The notes: generated by a model from the sequence alone, not told the origin. 64,000 bases of DNA from Pasteurella dagmatis (GCF_900186835.1 NZ_LT906448.1:186001-250000); one strand, 5' to 3'. Counted from the stretch's first letter, positions 1 to 10,283 are shown. Program-made: numbers and translations.

Positions 1-29
1 TTATTTTATTTTAACAAAAATTTAAAAAA

Positions 30-71
30 TTGATAAAGATCAGAAAATATGCATCTTGAAAGTGGTATATT
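30..71 (+). promoter_or_regulatory. FNR-type promoter of ompW
   Basis: TTGAT-AAAG-ATCAG at 30-43 matches the FNR/Anr box TTGAT-N4-ATCAA in 9 of 10 defined bases. TATATT at 66-71 is a plausible -10 element, which puts the start of transcription near 78 and the FNR box centre (36.5) at about -41.5, the class II activator position. That geometry supports anaerobic activation of the porin gene behind it. The site and spacing are seen in the sequence; the regulation is inferred. Confidence 0.65.
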
Positions 72-150
72 CTAGAAAGTCTTAAAGGGACATAATTTTT
101 ATATGGTCAATGCAGCTTAATCTTCAATTTTATAAGGTGAGGGATACGAA

Positions 151-765
151 ATGAAAAAAACAATGTTTGCATTAGGAGTTATTAGTGCTTTAGTCGCAGG
201 TTCTGCACTTGCTCATCAAGGTGGTTCACTTATTCTTCGTGGTGGTCCAGTAATGGTGGTGCCAAAAGCATCAACAAATAGCGATGTGTTCAAATTTGAT
301 GTGAATTCAAATGCGCAATTAGGTTTAACTGCAACTTATATGGCAACAGATAATGTGGGTATTGAGCTATTAGCAGCTACACCATTTAGTCACGAAATTA
401 CACTAGGTAAAACTTTAGTTGGTAAAACCAAACATTTGCCACCAAGCCTTTATGCTCAATATTATTTCTTAGATAAAGATGCGAAAGCTCGCCCATATTT
501 AGGAGCAGGCGTGAATTATACGAATTTCTTTAGTGAGAAAGAAGTATTAGCTGGTGTAAGTGATCTTAAATTAAAAGATTCTTGGGGACCTGTCTTTAAC
601 GCCGGTGTTGATATTAAACTTGCGGATAATCTTTATTTAAATACTGCAGTTTGGTATGCAAAAATCAAAACTAAAGCTAGTTTTAAACTTGCTGGCAAAG
701 AGCATAAAGTGAATGTGAAACTAGATCCAGCAGTGGTCTTTGTTGGTTTAGGCTACCGTTTTTAG
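151..765 (+). CDS. ompW: OmpW-family outer membrane protein
   Basis: A 204-residue precursor of an eight-stranded outer membrane beta-barrel of the OmpW family, thought to form a narrow channel for small hydrophobic molecules. Residues 1-21 are a clear signal peptide (MKK start, hydrophobic core, cleavage after ALA, mature protein starting HQGGSLILRGG). The mature protein has the family pattern: an N-terminal strand with RGGPVMVVP, YMATDNVGIELLAATPF near residue 70, a PYLGAGVNY strand, and a C-terminal aromatic residue (YRF), the usual barrel assembly signal. The start is set by an AGGTGAGG sequence just upstream. It is a single gene under an FNR-like promoter. Length is normal for the family (about 210). 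Confidence 0.93.
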   Translation: MKKTMFALGVISALVAGSALAHQGGSLILRGGPVMVVPKASTNSDVFKFDVNSNAQLGLTATYMATDNVGIELLAATPFSHEITLGKTLVGKTKHLPPSLYAQYYFLDKDAKARPYLGAGVNYTNFFSEKEVLAGVSDLKLKDSWGPVFNAGVDIKLADNLYLNTAVWYAKIKTKASFKLAGKEHKVNVKLDPAVVFVGLGYRF

Positions 766-880
766 TCTTTCCTATTAAGAGCATTATTCCTCTAATAATG
801 GAATTATTATTCAATAAAAATGGGCAAGTAAAATTTCTTGCCTATTTTTGTGAGTAAGACTTACTTTGTAAGTATAATGG

Positions 881-2557
881 TTAAGAAGCAAGATCAAGCA
901 TTTCTTGCGCATTTGCGAGAGCACTATCTGTAATTTTACTTCCACCTAATAACCTAGCTAAGGCTTTAATGCGTTGTTGATGAGAAAGCGAGGTCATTTT
1001 TGTTTCTGTTTTTTCATCGATAGTGAATTTTTCAACAGTAAAGTGTTGATCTCCATAGCAAGCAACTTGTGGTAAGTGGGTAACACAAATTACTTGGCAA
1101 CGTTGTCCTAATTTACGTAATAGCTTACCAACCACACTCGCAGTTGCTCCACTAATACCCACATCTACCTCATCAAAAATTAAAGTTGGAATTGCTGATT
1201 TGTCTGAAGTCAGCACTTGAATTGCCAATGATATACGTGACAATTCGCCTCCTGAAGCAATTTTGGATAATGGTTGTGCTGTTTGCCCTAAGTTACTGCG
1301 TAGTGTGAATATCACATTGTCAGCCCCTTGGTGAGTGATTTTATTGTAATCAGCGTTTAACTCAATGAAAAATTCAGCATTTTCCATTGCTAGTTGCTTA
1401 ATCGACTTAGTTACTTGTTGTGCTAATTTATTCGCCCCTTGTTGGCGGCTTTGATGCAATGCTATTGCTGTATTAAGCATTTTTTCATAGGCCTGTTTCT
1501 CTTGGGTAATTAAGATTTGCTCACTTTCAGAAAAATCCATTAATTCATTGAGTTGTTGGTTTAAAGTGCGGTGTAATTCTACTAAGTTTTCAGGCTTTAC
1601 ATTGTGTTTACGGGCAAGCTGTAATGCTTGCGACATACGCTGTTCGATCTCATTGAGTAAAACAGGATCTTGTTCAATATCACTGGCTAAATGTTGTACT
1701 TCACTTGTTGCTTCTTGCACTTGAATCAAGGCTTCTTGTAACAAATTAGAAACATTAGTATAGCGAGGATCTAGCTCAGTCAACTCTTCTAATTGCTGGC
1801 TTGCGCGATATAACAGAGAATCAATACTAACTGTTTCATTTTCGCTTAATAGTTGTAAGGTGGATTGTGAAAGTGTAGTCAAACGCTCACTATTTGATAG
1901 ACGCTTTTGATCATCCTCTAATTCTACATATTCATTTGGACGAAGATTAAATTCATTAAGCTCTTCAACTTGATATTGTAAAAGCTGTTTTTTAGCCTCA
2001 CTTTCAGCTACTTTTTGTTGGAAGCTTTGGACTTGATGTTGAAGCTTTTTCCAATCTTGATAATCACTTTGCATCTGTGCCAATAATATTGGATGTGCAC
2101 AGAAATTATCAAGTAACTGCAGTTGATAGTCATTTTTCATTAAAAGTTGTGAAGCGTGCTGACCATTGATGTGAACAAGATATTGACCAAGTTCTTTTAA
2201 TTGTGCTGCGGAAACAGGAATACTATTAATAAATGCTTTTGAGCGACCATCATTATTGATAATACGGCGTAAAATACATTCTTCTGGGTTTTCTGCATCT
2301 TGTAATTCTTGATTCGATAACCAATGAAAGGCAGGTGAATTTGAGGAAATTCGGAATGTTGCACAAATATCAGCTCGATCTTGCCCTTCACGTAACATCG
2401 AAATTTCAGTGCGCTGCCCTAAACATACACCTAGTGCATCGATAGCAATGGATTTACCTGCACCAGTTTCACCTGTAATTACTGACATTCCTTGGTTAAG
2501 TTCAATATTTAAGTGGCGAACAATCGCAAAATTATTAATGGTCAATTGAATAAGCAT
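881..2557 (-). CDS. recN: DNA repair protein RecN
   Basis: An SMC-like ATPase that acts at DNA double-strand breaks in recombinational repair, working with RecA. The 558-residue protein has the Walker A motif GETGAGKS at residues 29-36, a long coiled-coil middle (roughly 150-370) rich in Gln, Glu and Leu, then the ABC signature SGGELSR near 435 and Walker B LIFDEVDVGISG near 460. Length matches E. coli RecN (553). It lies downstream of nadK on the same strand, but the 89-bp gap holds a LexA operator, so it should have its own SOS promoter, as in E. coli. An AGAGG element precedes the ATG. Confidence 0.97.
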   Translation of the reverse strand: MLIQLTINNFAIVRHLNIELNQGMSVITGETGAGKSIAIDALGVCLGQRTEISMLREGQDRADICATFRISSNSPAFHWLSNQELQDAENPEECILRRIINNDGRSKAFINSIPVSAAQLKELGQYLVHINGQHASQLLMKNDYQLQLLDNFCAHPILLAQMQSDYQDWKKLQHQVQSFQQKVAESEAKKQLLQYQVEELNEFNLRPNEYVELEDDQKRLSNSERLTTLSQSTLQLLSENETVSIDSLLYRASQQLEELTELDPRYTNVSNLLQEALIQVQEATSEVQHLASDIEQDPVLLNEIEQRMSQALQLARKHNVKPENLVELHRTLNQQLNELMDFSESEQILITQEKQAYEKMLNTAIALHQSRQQGANKLAQQVTKSIKQLAMENAEFFIELNADYNKITHQGADNVIFTLRSNLGQTAQPLSKIASGGELSRISLAIQVLTSDKSAIPTLIFDEVDVGISGATASVVGKLLRKLGQRCQVICVTHLPQVACYGDQHFTVEKFTIDEKTETKMTSLSHQQRIKALARLLGGSKITDSALANAQEMLDLAS

Positions 2558-2570
2558 CGCAAAATCCTCT

Positions 2571-2613
2571 TTACTGTATATTTATCAGTTTATAACTGTT
2601 TTTATATACAGTA
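2571..2613 (-). promoter_or_regulatory. LexA (SOS) operator of recN
   Basis: Read on the minus strand, 2613-2594 contains CTGT-ATATAAAA-ACAG, a consensus LexA box (CTGT-N8-ACAG) at 2596-2611. A second, imperfect dyad ending in ATACAGTAA follows at 2571-2590; its half-sites are one base too close. E. coli recN likewise has more than one LexA box before the gene. The position 15-55 bp before the recN start fits repression of that promoter. LexA itself is not in this window. Confidence 0.85.
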
Positions 2614-2646
2614 AAGTGGTTTTTGCTAAATTTTAAGCATTTTCAA

Positions 2647-3561
2647 TTAAAAAGATTTAAGCCAACCTAATTTTGAACATAACACATTGTAATAATTATA
2701 ACTTTTAAGATGTAATAATCGGAGTTTATAGGGGCTTTTTTGGATGTGGACAATATCATCAGGTGAAAACTCTAATTCGATTTGACTGTCACAGCCCACT
2801 TCCATTTGTGATGTATTGTATTCTGCAAAACGCAATGAAATTTTACTATCGCCGTCAATGACTAAAGGGCGAGAGGAAAGGGTGTGTGGGAACATTGGCA
2901 CCAGTGCAATAGCATTTAATTGTGGGGTTAAAATAGGACCACCTGCAGATAGTGAATAAGCTGTCGAGCCTGTCGGAGTAGAAATAATTAAACCGTCAGA
3001 ACGCTGTGAAAAAGCAAATTTATCATTAATATAAACGTGGAAATCGATCATGTGTGCGATTTTGGCAGGATGAATAACAGCTTCGTTTACAGCATTACCA
3101 CGTGCAATAATTTTTCCTTCTCGCTCGACACTAGCTTCCAATAAAAAGCGTTCTTCAACGAAAAACTCACCTTCATCTAAGCAGGCTTGAAGCTGGGCGT
3201 AGGCATTTTTGGGGTCGATGTCAGTTAAGAAGCCAAGATTACCTCGGTTAATTCCAATTAATGCAATATCATATTTAGCGAGAATTCTGGCTCGCCCTAA
3301 CATATTGCCATCACCACCAATGACAATGCCTAATTGTGCTTGTTTACCAATTTGATCAACTGTGGCTAAATATCTTTCTTCAAGCCCTAATTGTTTGCCA
3401 ATAACATCTTCCACTAGTACTTGATAGCCTTTTTCGGTTAACCATTGGAATAAATTTTTGTGCATTTGCAGTGTCAAATCGTGACGAGGTTTGCCCAACA
3501 AACCAATGGTCTGGAAAGAGGATTGTAGGGCTTTTATGTCTACGGCATTATGAATTTTCAT
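2647..3561 (-). CDS. nadK: NAD kinase
   Basis: Cytoplasmic enzyme that phosphorylates NAD to NADP with ATP, the only route to NADP. The 304-residue protein carries the family GGDG motif (VIGGDGNML, near residue 83), followed by [12 protein letters not shown], and the substrate-binding segment with [22 protein letters not shown] near 190-210. The length is slightly above E. coli NadK (292), with a few extra C-terminal residues. It is divergent from grpE with a 160-bp gap and is followed by recN, the same nadK-recN order as in enterobacteria. Confidence 0.96.
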   Translation of the reverse strand: MKIHNAVDIKALQSSFQTIGLLGKPRHDLTLQMHKNLFQWLTEKGYQVLVEDVIGKQLGLEERYLATVDQIGKQAQLGIVIGGDGNMLGRARILAKYDIALIGINRGNLGFLTDIDPKNAYAQLQACLDEGEFFVEERFLLEASVEREGKIIARGNAVNEAVIHPAKIAHMIDFHVYINDKFAFSQRSDGLIISTPTGSTAYSLSAGGPILTPQLNAIALVPMFPHTLSSRPLVIDGDSKISLRFAEYNTSQMEVGCDSQIELEFSPDDIVHIQKSPYKLRLLHLKSYNYYNVLCSKLGWLKSF

Positions 3562-3593
3562 TTCTATCCTGTTTAGCGAGAAAACTGAACGCT

Positions 3594-3620
3594 CTTGAAT
3601 TCAAAAAATTAGCCACTATA
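3594..3620 (+). promoter_or_regulatory. Candidate sigma-32 promoter of grpE
   Basis: CTTGAA at 3594-3599 is followed after 13 bases by CCACTATA at 3613-3620, close to the heat-shock pattern CTTGAAA-N(11-16)-CCCATnTA. It lies about 100 bp before grpE, a gene under sigma-32 in enterobacteria. The -10 match is partial, so this is a candidate only. Confidence 0.5.
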
Positions 3621-3721
3621 TTACACATAAACCCTTTTCTTTGTCAGCAAGTATCTGTATAAGTGCCAACTTTTACTTTTTTTGTTAGAATCAAGAAATC
3701 TTTAGAACTGTGGAGAATAAA

Positions 3722-4303
3722 ATGTCAGAAAAAGAACAACGTATTGAGAGCGAAGAGCAAATCCAAGAAGAACAAGTTCAAGCAGCAGAAACTGAAGTTG
3801 AAGCAGCGGAAGAACAAGATGTATTAGGTGAGGCAATTTTACGAGTTCAAGAATTAGAAGCACAACTTGAAGAAATGGCAAAAAGAGAACAAGATTTTGC
3901 TCTTCGTAGCCGTGCTGAAATGGATAATATCCGTCGCCGTGCAGAGCAAGATGTTGAAAAAGCGCATAAATTTGCGTTAGAAAAATTCTCAAAAGAGATT
4001 TTGAACACCATTGATAACTTAGAGCGAGCATTATCAACAAATGCAAATGTTGAAGATGAAAGCGTGAAAGCATTATTTGATGGCGTTGAACTTACATTAA
4101 AAGAGTTACTTTCAACAGTAGGTCGTTTTGGTGTTGAAGCAGTGGGCTCAGAGGGGGAAGTGTTTAATCCTGAATTGCACCAAGCGATTTCAATGCAACC
4201 AACGGAAGGTTTTGAAACGAACCAAATTACTGTTGTATTACAAAAAGGTTATTTATTAAACGGTCGTGTTATTCGCCCTGCAATGGTGATGGTTGCAGCT
4301 TAA
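3722..4303 (+). CDS. grpE: Nucleotide exchange factor GrpE
   Basis: Co-chaperone that releases ADP from DnaK so that the Hsp70 cycle can continue; a homodimer in the cytoplasm. The 193-residue protein has a highly acidic, Gln/Glu-rich N-terminus (about 1-40), a long dimerising coiled coil (about 40-85, with [20 protein letters not shown] and [17 protein letters not shown]), and the C-terminal beta-wing domain with [20 protein letters not shown] and [17 protein letters not shown] chose the ATG at 3722 because GGAGA sits six bases before it; an upstream GTG at 3710 would overlap that ribosome site. The gene stands alone and ends in a terminator built from two uptake sequences. Confidence 0.96.
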   Translation: MSEKEQRIESEEQIQEEQVQAAETEVEAAEEQDVLGEAILRVQELEAQLEEMAKREQDFALRSRAEMDNIRRRAEQDVEKAHKFALEKFSKEILNTIDNLERALSTNANVEDESVKALFDGVELTLKELLSTVGRFGVEAVGSEGEVFNPELHQAISMQPTEGFETNQITVVLQKGYLLNGRVIRPAMVMVAA

Positions 4304-4322
4304 TTGTTTAGAAATTTCAATA

Positions 4323-4360
4323 AAAAAGACCGCACTTTATTCAAAGTGCGGTCTTTTTAT
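4323..4360 (+). terminator. grpE terminator made of paired uptake sequences
   Basis: AAAAAGACCGCACTT and its complement AAGTGCGGTCTTTTT form a long stem with a five-base loop and flanking A and T runs, so it can end transcription in either direction. Both arms contain the complete 9-base uptake core (4329-4337 and 4344-4352). Confidence 0.9.
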
Positions 4361-4471
4361 ATGCAAAAATATTATAAATGATAACCAAAAAATAGTTGAG
4401 GTTTAGCAGTAATTTGCATTTAATGCCTGTATATTTGACATTTATTTTACATTTTGTACTGGGGAACCACT

Positions 4472-5797
4472 ATGACAATTGTCAATCTCGTTATTTTTGC
4501 TGTATTTTTAGCGCTGTTAGCATTGATTTTTAAACGTACGCAAAAGCTTGGCACAACCGTCTTTATCGGTCTTGTTTTAGGACTAATTGGTGGTGCATTA
4601 TTACAATATTCTGCTGATCAACAAACAATCAACGGTACATTAGAATGGGTGAATTTAGTTGGTAATGGCTATGTTCGTTTGTTACAAATGATTGTAATGC
4701 CATTAGTCTTTGTTTCAATTCTGTCTGCAATTACACGTTTAAATCAAGCAAGTGCATTGGGTAAAATCAGCTTTAGTGTTATCTCTGTATTATTAATCAC
4801 GACTGCTATTGCTGCGGCAATTGGTATTGCAATGGCGTATGCTTTTGATTTAACCGCAGAAGGTTTAGTGGCTGGAGAGCGCGAACTTGCCGCACAAACC
4901 AAAGTGGAAGGGCGTGTCGAAAAAGTTAGTGGGTTAACGATCCCTGCAATGCTACTTTCTTTTATTCCTAAAAATCCATTCTTAGAATTAACAGGCGCAA
5001 ACCCAACATCGATTATTAGCGTAGTAATTTTCTCAGCGTTACTTGGTGTAGCCGCATTAAGTTTAGCGAAAGAAGATCAAGCACTTGGAGAACGGATTGC
5101 TCAAGGTGTGGATTCATTAAATAAATTAATTATGCGTTTAGTGCGTATGGTGATTCGCCTAACCCCATACGGTGTGTTTGCTTTAATGATTAAAATGGCG
5201 ACCACTTCAAAATGGGCTGATATTGTGAATTTAGGCACGTTTATCGTAGCATCTTACTTAGCAATTTTATTGATGTTTGTGGTTCACGCTTTGTTATTAG
5301 CGCTGTTTCGTATTAACCCTCTGGATTACTTTAAAAAAGTATTACCAACCTTGAGCTTTGCTTTTACCTCTCGCTCAAGTGCGGCAACTTTACCGCTAAA
5401 TATTGAAACGCAAACCAATAAATTAGGAAACAATAGTGTTATCGCTAACTTTGCGGCGACATTCGGTGCGACGATTGGACAAAATGGTTGTGCGGGGATT
5501 TATCCGGCAATGTTAGCTGTAATGGTTGCTCCAACTGTAGGCATTGACCCATTTAGTTTAAGTTATTTATTGACTTTAATTTTAGTGGTAACTATTTCTT
5601 CTTTAGGTATCGCTGGCGTGGGCGGTGGTGCAACATTTGCTGCAATTGTTGTCCTTTCAACTCTGAACCTGCCACTTGCGTTAGTTGGTTTATTGATTTC
5701 TATCGAGCCTTTAATTGATATGGGACGTACAGCATTAAACGTAAATGGCTCAATGGTTGCTGGTACATTAACCAACAAATTATTAGAGAAAAAATAA
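4472..5797 (+). CDS. tcyP: L-cystine transporter, DAACS family (TcyP-like)
   Basis: A 441-residue inner membrane carrier of the dicarboxylate/amino acid:cation symporter family, closest in pattern to the cystine importer TcyP (YdjN). It has 8-10 hydrophobic segments; conserved parts include GNGYVRLLQMIVMPLVFVSI near 65-85, the serine-rich hairpin TSRSSAATLPLN near 300, and a C-terminal GVGGGATFAAIVVLSTLNLP loop followed by IDMGRTALNVNGSMVAG. The ATG at 4472 follows GGGGAA at 4461-4466; an upstream TTG would overlap it. The gene is monocistronic and convergent with mnmC. Substrate is inferred from family resemblance; a dicarboxylate or glutamate carrier is the alternative. Confidence 0.82.
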   Translation: MTIVNLVIFAVFLALLALIFKRTQKLGTTVFIGLVLGLIGGALLQYSADQQTINGTLEWVNLVGNGYVRLLQMIVMPLVFVSILSAITRLNQASALGKISFSVISVLLITTAIAAAIGIAMAYAFDLTAEGLVAGERELAAQTKVEGRVEKVSGLTIPAMLLSFIPKNPFLELTGANPTSIISVVIFSALLGVAALSLAKEDQALGERIAQGVDSLNKLIMRLVRMVIRLTPYGVFALMIKMATTSKWADIVNLGTFIVASYLAILLMFVVHALLLALFRINPLDYFKKVLPTLSFAFTSRSSAATLPLNIETQTNKLGNNSVIANFAATFGATIGQNGCAGIYPAMLAVMVAPTVGIDPFSLSYLLTLILVVTISSLGIAGVGGGATFAAIVVLSTLNLPLALVGLLISIEPLIDMGRTALNVNGSMVAGTLTNKLLEKK

Positions 5798-5810
5798 GCT
5801 AGATAAAAAT

Positions 5811-5841
5811 AAAAAAGAGATAGTTTAACTATCTCTTTTTG
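5811..5841. terminator. Bidirectional terminator between tcyP and mnmC
   Basis: AAAAAAGAGATAGTT pairs with AACTATCTCTTTTT around a tiny loop, with A and T runs on both sides. It serves both converging genes; the mnmC stop codon lies inside it. Confidence 0.88.
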
Positions 5842-7849
5842 TTTGTACAGGACTTCCTTTCAACAATTTACGCATCCAACTACGGTTTGAGCTGAGTTGA
5901 TGGATTATATCTTGGCTGAGTGGTAGCGGTTCTTGATAGATTAATGATGCTAATGTTTCACCTAATAATGGCGCAGAGGTAAGTCCACGAGAACCGAGAG
6001 CAGCGATTAAAAATAAATTATCAAAATTGACCGCACTTTTGATCGGTTGTTTACGACGGCGTAGGTTATAAATATTTTTATAGCAGATTAACTGTTGCTC
6101 AAAATTTGGGACGTTGCCTAGCATAGGAATACGATCTCTCACCGCACAGCGGATACCAATTCGCGCTTGGTTAGTTGAGGTATCGACATCTTGAACCCAA
6201 TCTACATTTAGGTTTTGTTGGATTTTTTGCTGATTTTCGAGTTGTTCTTCTGGGCTAAATATACGCTCCGCATTGTCTCGAACGTGACTAGCACCAATAC
6301 AGTGGGTATGACTTTTGGCCATTGGCGTGAGGTAGCCGTCATAGCAGACTACCGCTTTGAGTTTTTGCAAATTTTGACTGGTAGGTATTTCGCTTACTTG
6401 TCCACGCACTGGGTATAACGGTAATTCACGTGTTTGGCTAAACTCAGTAAGCTTGTGCCCATTGGCGAGTACAACGATTTGGTGAGTAAATGTCTCTCCC
6501 TCTTCATTTTGGAGAAGCCAATGTTGGGCTTGTTGCTGAAGTGCGGTCACTTTTTGCTGAGTTTTGATCACTAGCCCTCTTTGTTCAAGATGAGAGAACA
6601 TATTTTGCACAAATTGGCGTGGTGAGAGCCAAGCGCCTTGCGGAATAAATCCGCCAGAACAAGAAAGTGGTAAGCCAACTTTTTTACTTAACTCTGATTG
6701 TGAAAGTGATTGATATAAACTTTCTTGCCACTGATAGTCAGAAATTTTATTTAATTTGACCGCACTTTTTTGATCGTAGCCACAAAGTGCTACACCACAG
6801 AAATCATATTCAAACTCGATGCCTTGTTGAATAGCTTGTTTCAGGCGTTGTTGCCCGTAAGCAAATGCGTGAATGTAAAAACGGATGTTGATTAAATCAT
6901 CATCACTAAGTTGAGGGTAAAAAGCCCCTTGTTTATTGCCAGAGGCGTTGAGTGCAACTGCGTCATCTTCACAATATAGAGTGACTTTTGCCTTGCGTTC
7001 GAGTAAAGAAAGTGCGGTAAATAATGACGCAATTCCACCACCAATAATTGCTACATCAGCTTGTTGTTCAAATTTTGCAGCTTGAGGTAAATACCAAGGT
7101 GTGTGAATAACATCCTCATCTGAGTCTAGCTTAATTCCTTGAATACACTCACGTTTTTTGCCGTAACCTTTGCGTTTATTGACAGCGAAACCTGCATTTT
7201 CTAAGCCTTTTCTCACCGCACTTGCAGCTGTGAAAGTGGCAAATGTGCCTTGAGGTTTGGTGTAGCGATACATTTGCTGATAAAGCTCATCATTCCACAT
7301 TTGTGGATTTTTACTTGGTGCAAACCCATCAAGAAACCACGCATCGATTTGATTTGTCATATAATCGCCAAGTTGTGGCAAATTATCGGCAATATCGCCA
7401 AACCATAGATCCAATGTGGTTTCTGCAAAGTGAAAGCGATAGCAACCTTCAATTGGCTCAAGCCAATGTTGGTGTAATTGTTGGCTAAGCTCTGCAAATT
7501 CTGGATGCGCTTGATGTGCAGATTTTAATACTTTAAGTGGAATGGGGTATTTTTCAAAAGAAATAAAAAAGAGTCGTTGCAGTGGTGAGTTTGGATATTG
7601 TTGGAGGAACTCTCGGAATAATGTGGTAACAGCGAAAAAGTTAAGCCCTGTGCCAAAACCAGTTTCGGCAATTACGAAGTGTGAGCCTGTAAAATCTTGC
7701 CAACGTTGCCATAATTGGTTGCCTTCTTGGAAGATATAACGGCTTTCTGCTAAACCATCTTGGTTAGAAAAATAGACGTCATCAAATTGTGCAGAAACAG
7801 GCGTGTTTTCTTGGTTGAAATGTATTTCTGCAAACTGAACTTTGTTCAT
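5825..7849 (-). CDS. mnmC: Bifunctional tRNA 5-methylaminomethyl-2-thiouridine enzyme MnmC
   Basis: Completes the wobble uridine modification mnm5s2U34 in tRNAs for Lys, Glu and Gln. The 674-residue protein is a fusion. The N-terminal half (about 1-245) is the SAM-dependent methyltransferase, with [11 protein letters not shown] near 62 and [17 protein letters not shown] near 175. The C-terminal half (about 265-660) is the FAD-dependent oxidase that removes the carboxymethyl group, starting with the dinucleotide fold [19 protein letters not shown] and ending with [16 protein letters not shown]. Length matches E. coli MnmC (668). It is divergent from fabB, as in several gamma-proteobacteria, and contains five uptake signal cores, the most of any gene here. 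Confidence 0.96.
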   Translation of the reverse strand: MNKVQFAEIHFNQENTPVSAQFDDVYFSNQDGLAESRYIFQEGNQLWQRWQDFTGSHFVIAETGFGTGLNFFAVTTLFREFLQQYPNSPLQRLFFISFEKYPIPLKVLKSAHQAHPEFAELSQQLHQHWLEPIEGCYRFHFAETTLDLWFGDIADNLPQLGDYMTNQIDAWFLDGFAPSKNPQMWNDELYQQMYRYTKPQGTFATFTAASAVRKGLENAGFAVNKRKGYGKKRECIQGIKLDSDEDVIHTPWYLPQAAKFEQQADVAIIGGGIASLFTALSLLERKAKVTLYCEDDAVALNASGNKQGAFYPQLSDDDLINIRFYIHAFAYGQQRLKQAIQQGIEFEYDFCGVALCGYDQKSAVKLNKISDYQWQESLYQSLSQSELSKKVGLPLSCSGGFIPQGAWLSPRQFVQNMFSHLEQRGLVIKTQQKVTALQQQAQHWLLQNEEGETFTHQIVVLANGHKLTEFSQTRELPLYPVRGQVSEIPTSQNLQKLKAVVCYDGYLTPMAKSHTHCIGASHVRDNAERIFSPEEQLENQQKIQQNLNVDWVQDVDTSTNQARIGIRCAVRDRIPMLGNVPNFEQQLICYKNIYNLRRRKQPIKSAVNFDNLFLIAALGSRGLTSAPLLGETLASLIYQEPLPLSQDIIHQLSSNRSWMRKLLKGSPVQTKRDS

Positions 7850-8009
7850 AACCTTTTTATTCCTTTATAGAAAATCCGAATCGTACTATAATAGCTGAAT
7901 TTCCTAGACTGGTCGAATGATCCAATTATCACTTGAAATCTTGTGTGTTGACGGCTATTTTATCGACCATATTTTCACTATTTGAACAAAAAGCAAAAAG
8001 GAATACTCC

Positions 8010-9230
8010 ATGAAAAGAGCGGTTATTACTGGTTTTGGTATTATTTCGAGTATTGGCAACAATAAAGAAGAAGTGTTAGCATCATTAAAAGCGGGTAAAT
8101 CAGGTATTGAAGTTGTACCTGATTTCGTTGAAATGGGTATGCGTAGTCATGTGGCTGGTACGATTAAATTAAACCCAAGTGAATTAATCGATCGTAAAGT
8201 TTATCGCTTTATGGGTGATGCTGCTGCTTATGCTTACCTTTCAATGAAAGAAGCGATTGAAGATGCTGGATTAACTGATGATCAAGTATCTAATGATCGT
8301 ACAGGGTTAGTGATCGGTGCTGGTACTGGTTCAGCTCATAACCAATTAGTCGCTTGTGATGCTGTACGTGGTCCACGTGGTGTGAAGGCAGTAGGTCCTT
8401 ATGCTGTAACAAAAACAATGGCATCAAGTGTATCAGCCTGTTTAGCAACACCGTATAAAATTCGTGGTGTGAATTACAGTATCAGCTCTGCTTGTGCAAC
8501 ATCTGCACACTGTATTGGTCATGCACTTGAGTTAATCCAATTAGGTAAACAAGATATTGTATTTGCAGGTGGAGCAGAAGAGCTTTCTTGGGAATGTGCA
8601 ACAGAGTTTGATGCGATGGGTGCAGTTTCTACTAAATATAATGAAACTCCAGAAAAAGCATCTCGTGCTTATGATGCAAATCGTGATGGTTTTGTGATTG
8701 CAGGTGGTGGTGCAGTTGTAGTTGTTGAAGAATTAGAACACGCACTTGCACGTGGTGCAAAAATCTATGCTGAAATTGTAGGTTATGGTGCAACTTCAGA
8801 CGGTTACGATATGGTAGCGCCTAGTGGTGAAGGTGCAGAGCGTTGTATGAGACAAGCAATGGCAACGATTGATGCGCCAATTGACTACATCAATGTACAC
8901 GGTACATCTACGCCAGTAGGTGATGTAAAAGAATTAGGTGCAATCAAAAATGTATTTGGTGATAAGGTGCCAGCGATTTCATCAACTAAGTCAATGACGG
9001 GACATTCTTTAGGTGCAGCAGGTGCACATGAAGCAATTTATACATTATTAATGTTAGATAATGATTTTATTGCACCGAGTATTAACATTGAAACTTTAGA
9101 TCCTCAAGCAGAAGGTTGCAATATTGTGACCGAACTTGTTGAAAATGCAGGCTTAAACACAGTGATGTCAAACAGCTTTGGTTTCGGTGGCACGAATGCA
9201 GCGTTAATTTTCAAAAAATATAACGGTTAA
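8010..9230 (+). CDS. fabB: 3-oxoacyl-ACP synthase I
   Basis: Elongating condensing enzyme of type II fatty acid synthesis, essential for the unsaturated branch. The 406-residue protein has the active-site cysteine in [12 protein letters not shown] near residue 162, the two catalytic histidines in [11 protein letters not shown] near 296 and [11 protein letters not shown] near 331, and the glycine-rich C-terminal [14 protein letters not shown]. Length equals E. coli FabB (406). An AAAGGAA ribosome site precedes the ATG. It is transcribed alone and divergently from mnmC, with a 160-bp gap that should contain both promoters. Confidence 0.97.
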   Translation: MKRAVITGFGIISSIGNNKEEVLASLKAGKSGIEVVPDFVEMGMRSHVAGTIKLNPSELIDRKVYRFMGDAAAYAYLSMKEAIEDAGLTDDQVSNDRTGLVIGAGTGSAHNQLVACDAVRGPRGVKAVGPYAVTKTMASSVSACLATPYKIRGVNYSISSACATSAHCIGHALELIQLGKQDIVFAGGAEELSWECATEFDAMGAVSTKYNETPEKASRAYDANRDGFVIAGGGAVVVVEELEHALARGAKIYAEIVGYGATSDGYDMVAPSGEGAERCMRQAMATIDAPIDYINVHGTSTPVGDVKELGAIKNVFGDKVPAISSTKSMTGHSLGAAGAHEAIYTLLMLDNDFIAPSINIETLDPQAEGCNIVTELVENAGLNTVMSNSFGFGGTNAALIFKKYNG

Positions 9231-9237
9231 TTGAAAG

Positions 9238-9302
9238 AAGGCAGATGAAATATCTGCCTTTTCTTTTAGTATATAAAAGCGGATTTTATAATCCGCTTTT
9301 TA
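9238..9302. terminator. Two tandem terminators after fabB
   Basis: First hairpin: GGCAGAT-gaaat-ATCTGCC at about 9240-9258, followed by TTTTCTTTT. Second hairpin: AAAAGCGGATT-ttat-AATCCGCTTTTT at about 9275-9302, A/T flanked and so usable from both sides; it probably also ends cmoB, whose stop is at 9318. Confidence 0.85.
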
Positions 9303-9317
9303 TTTTGATGAACAGAA

Positions 9318-10283
9318 CTATTTATTGGCTAAAATGATCGCTCTTGTTGGTGCCTGATAGCCTTCAATAGTTTTATTATGATCATTGGGATCTAAAAAGT
9401 CCACTAAGGATTCATTTTCTAACCAATCTGTTTTACGCTGTTCTTCTAGTGTCGTTGGGGCCATATCTACGCAGCGGACATTTTTAAATCCAACTTTTTC
9501 TAACCAATGGATTAATGCCAGGACTGAAGGAATGAAATACACATTTTTCATTTTAGCATAACGATCAGTTGGTACTAGTACGGTGTTTATATCACCATCA
9601 ACAACCAATGTTTCCAAAACTAATTCGCCACCTTTCACTAATTGATTTTTTAACTGGGTTAAATGGTCTAATGGCGATTTACGGTGATACAACACGCCCA
9701 TTGAAAAGACGGTATCAAATGCCGCTAACGGTTGCATTTCTTCAAGCCCTATCGGGATTAAATTGGCTCGGCGATCGTTACCTAACAATTTGCGTACCGC
9801 CTCAAACTGGCAAAGGAATAATTCAGTTGGGTCTATGCCGACTACCGTTTTCGCACCTTCGCCCACCATACGCCACATATGATAGCCACTTCCACATCCA
9901 ACATCTAAAATGGTACGATCTTTTAAGGGGGATAGGTGGGGTAATACACGATTCCATTTGAAATCTGAACGCCATTCGCAATCAATATGAATACCGTGCA
10001 AGTGATATGGACCTTTACGCCACGGCATTAATTGTTTGAGATGATAAACAATACGTTGTTCTTCACCTTGCGATAATGGTGAAATTGGCTCAGATTTGAC
10101 CGCACTTTTGAGATCGATATTTGCACAGTCTAAGTGAGGTAAAAAATCAACAATTTTTGCCCATTTTACATAGTCACCGTGAGTTTGTTTTTCCCACTGT
10201 TTGAGTTGTAAAGGTAATGTTTCAAGCCAAGCAGATAAATTCGTTGTGGCAATTTGTTGATAAAAAGGACGAAAGTCAATCAT
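9318..10283 (-). CDS. cmoB: tRNA U34 carboxymethyltransferase CmoB
   Basis: Transfers a carboxymethyl group from carboxy-SAM to 5-hydroxyuridine at tRNA position 34, giving cmo5U, which widens wobble decoding. The 321-residue protein (E. coli 323) has a helical N-terminal part with a [19 protein letters not shown] segment, the SAM-site motif [13 protein letters not shown] near 128, and [16 protein letters not shown] near 195. Its ATG overlaps the putP stop by four bases (ATGA), so it is translated from the putP message. The usual partner cmoA is not in the window. Confidence 0.95.
   Translation of the reverse strand: MIDFRPFYQQIATTNLSAWLETLPLQLKQWEKQTHGDYVKWAKIVDFLPHLDCANIDLKSAVKSEPISPLSQGEEQRIVYHLKQLMPWRKGPYHLHGIHIDCEWRSDFKWNRVLPHLSPLKDRTILDVGCGSGYHMWRMVGEGAKTVVGIDPTELFLCQFEAVRKLLGNDRRANLIPIGLEEMQPLAAFDTVFSMGVLYHRKSPLDHLTQLKNQLVKGGELVLETLVVDGDINTVLVPTDRYAKMKNVYFIPSVLALIHWLEKVGFKNVRCVDMAPTTLEEQRKTDWLENESLVDFLDPNDHNKTIEGYQAPTRAIILANK

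Noticed and set aside
3702-4073. A long minus-strand open frame opposite grpE
   Set aside because: It is a low-complexity Leu/His/Gln frame produced by the acidic codons of grpE on the other strand. Similar shadows opposite artP, murG and ftsZ were left out.
7903-7922. GACTGGTCGAAT before fabB, like half of a FadR operator
   Set aside because: Only the left arm (ACTGGT) fits; the right arm does not match, so FadR control cannot be supported.
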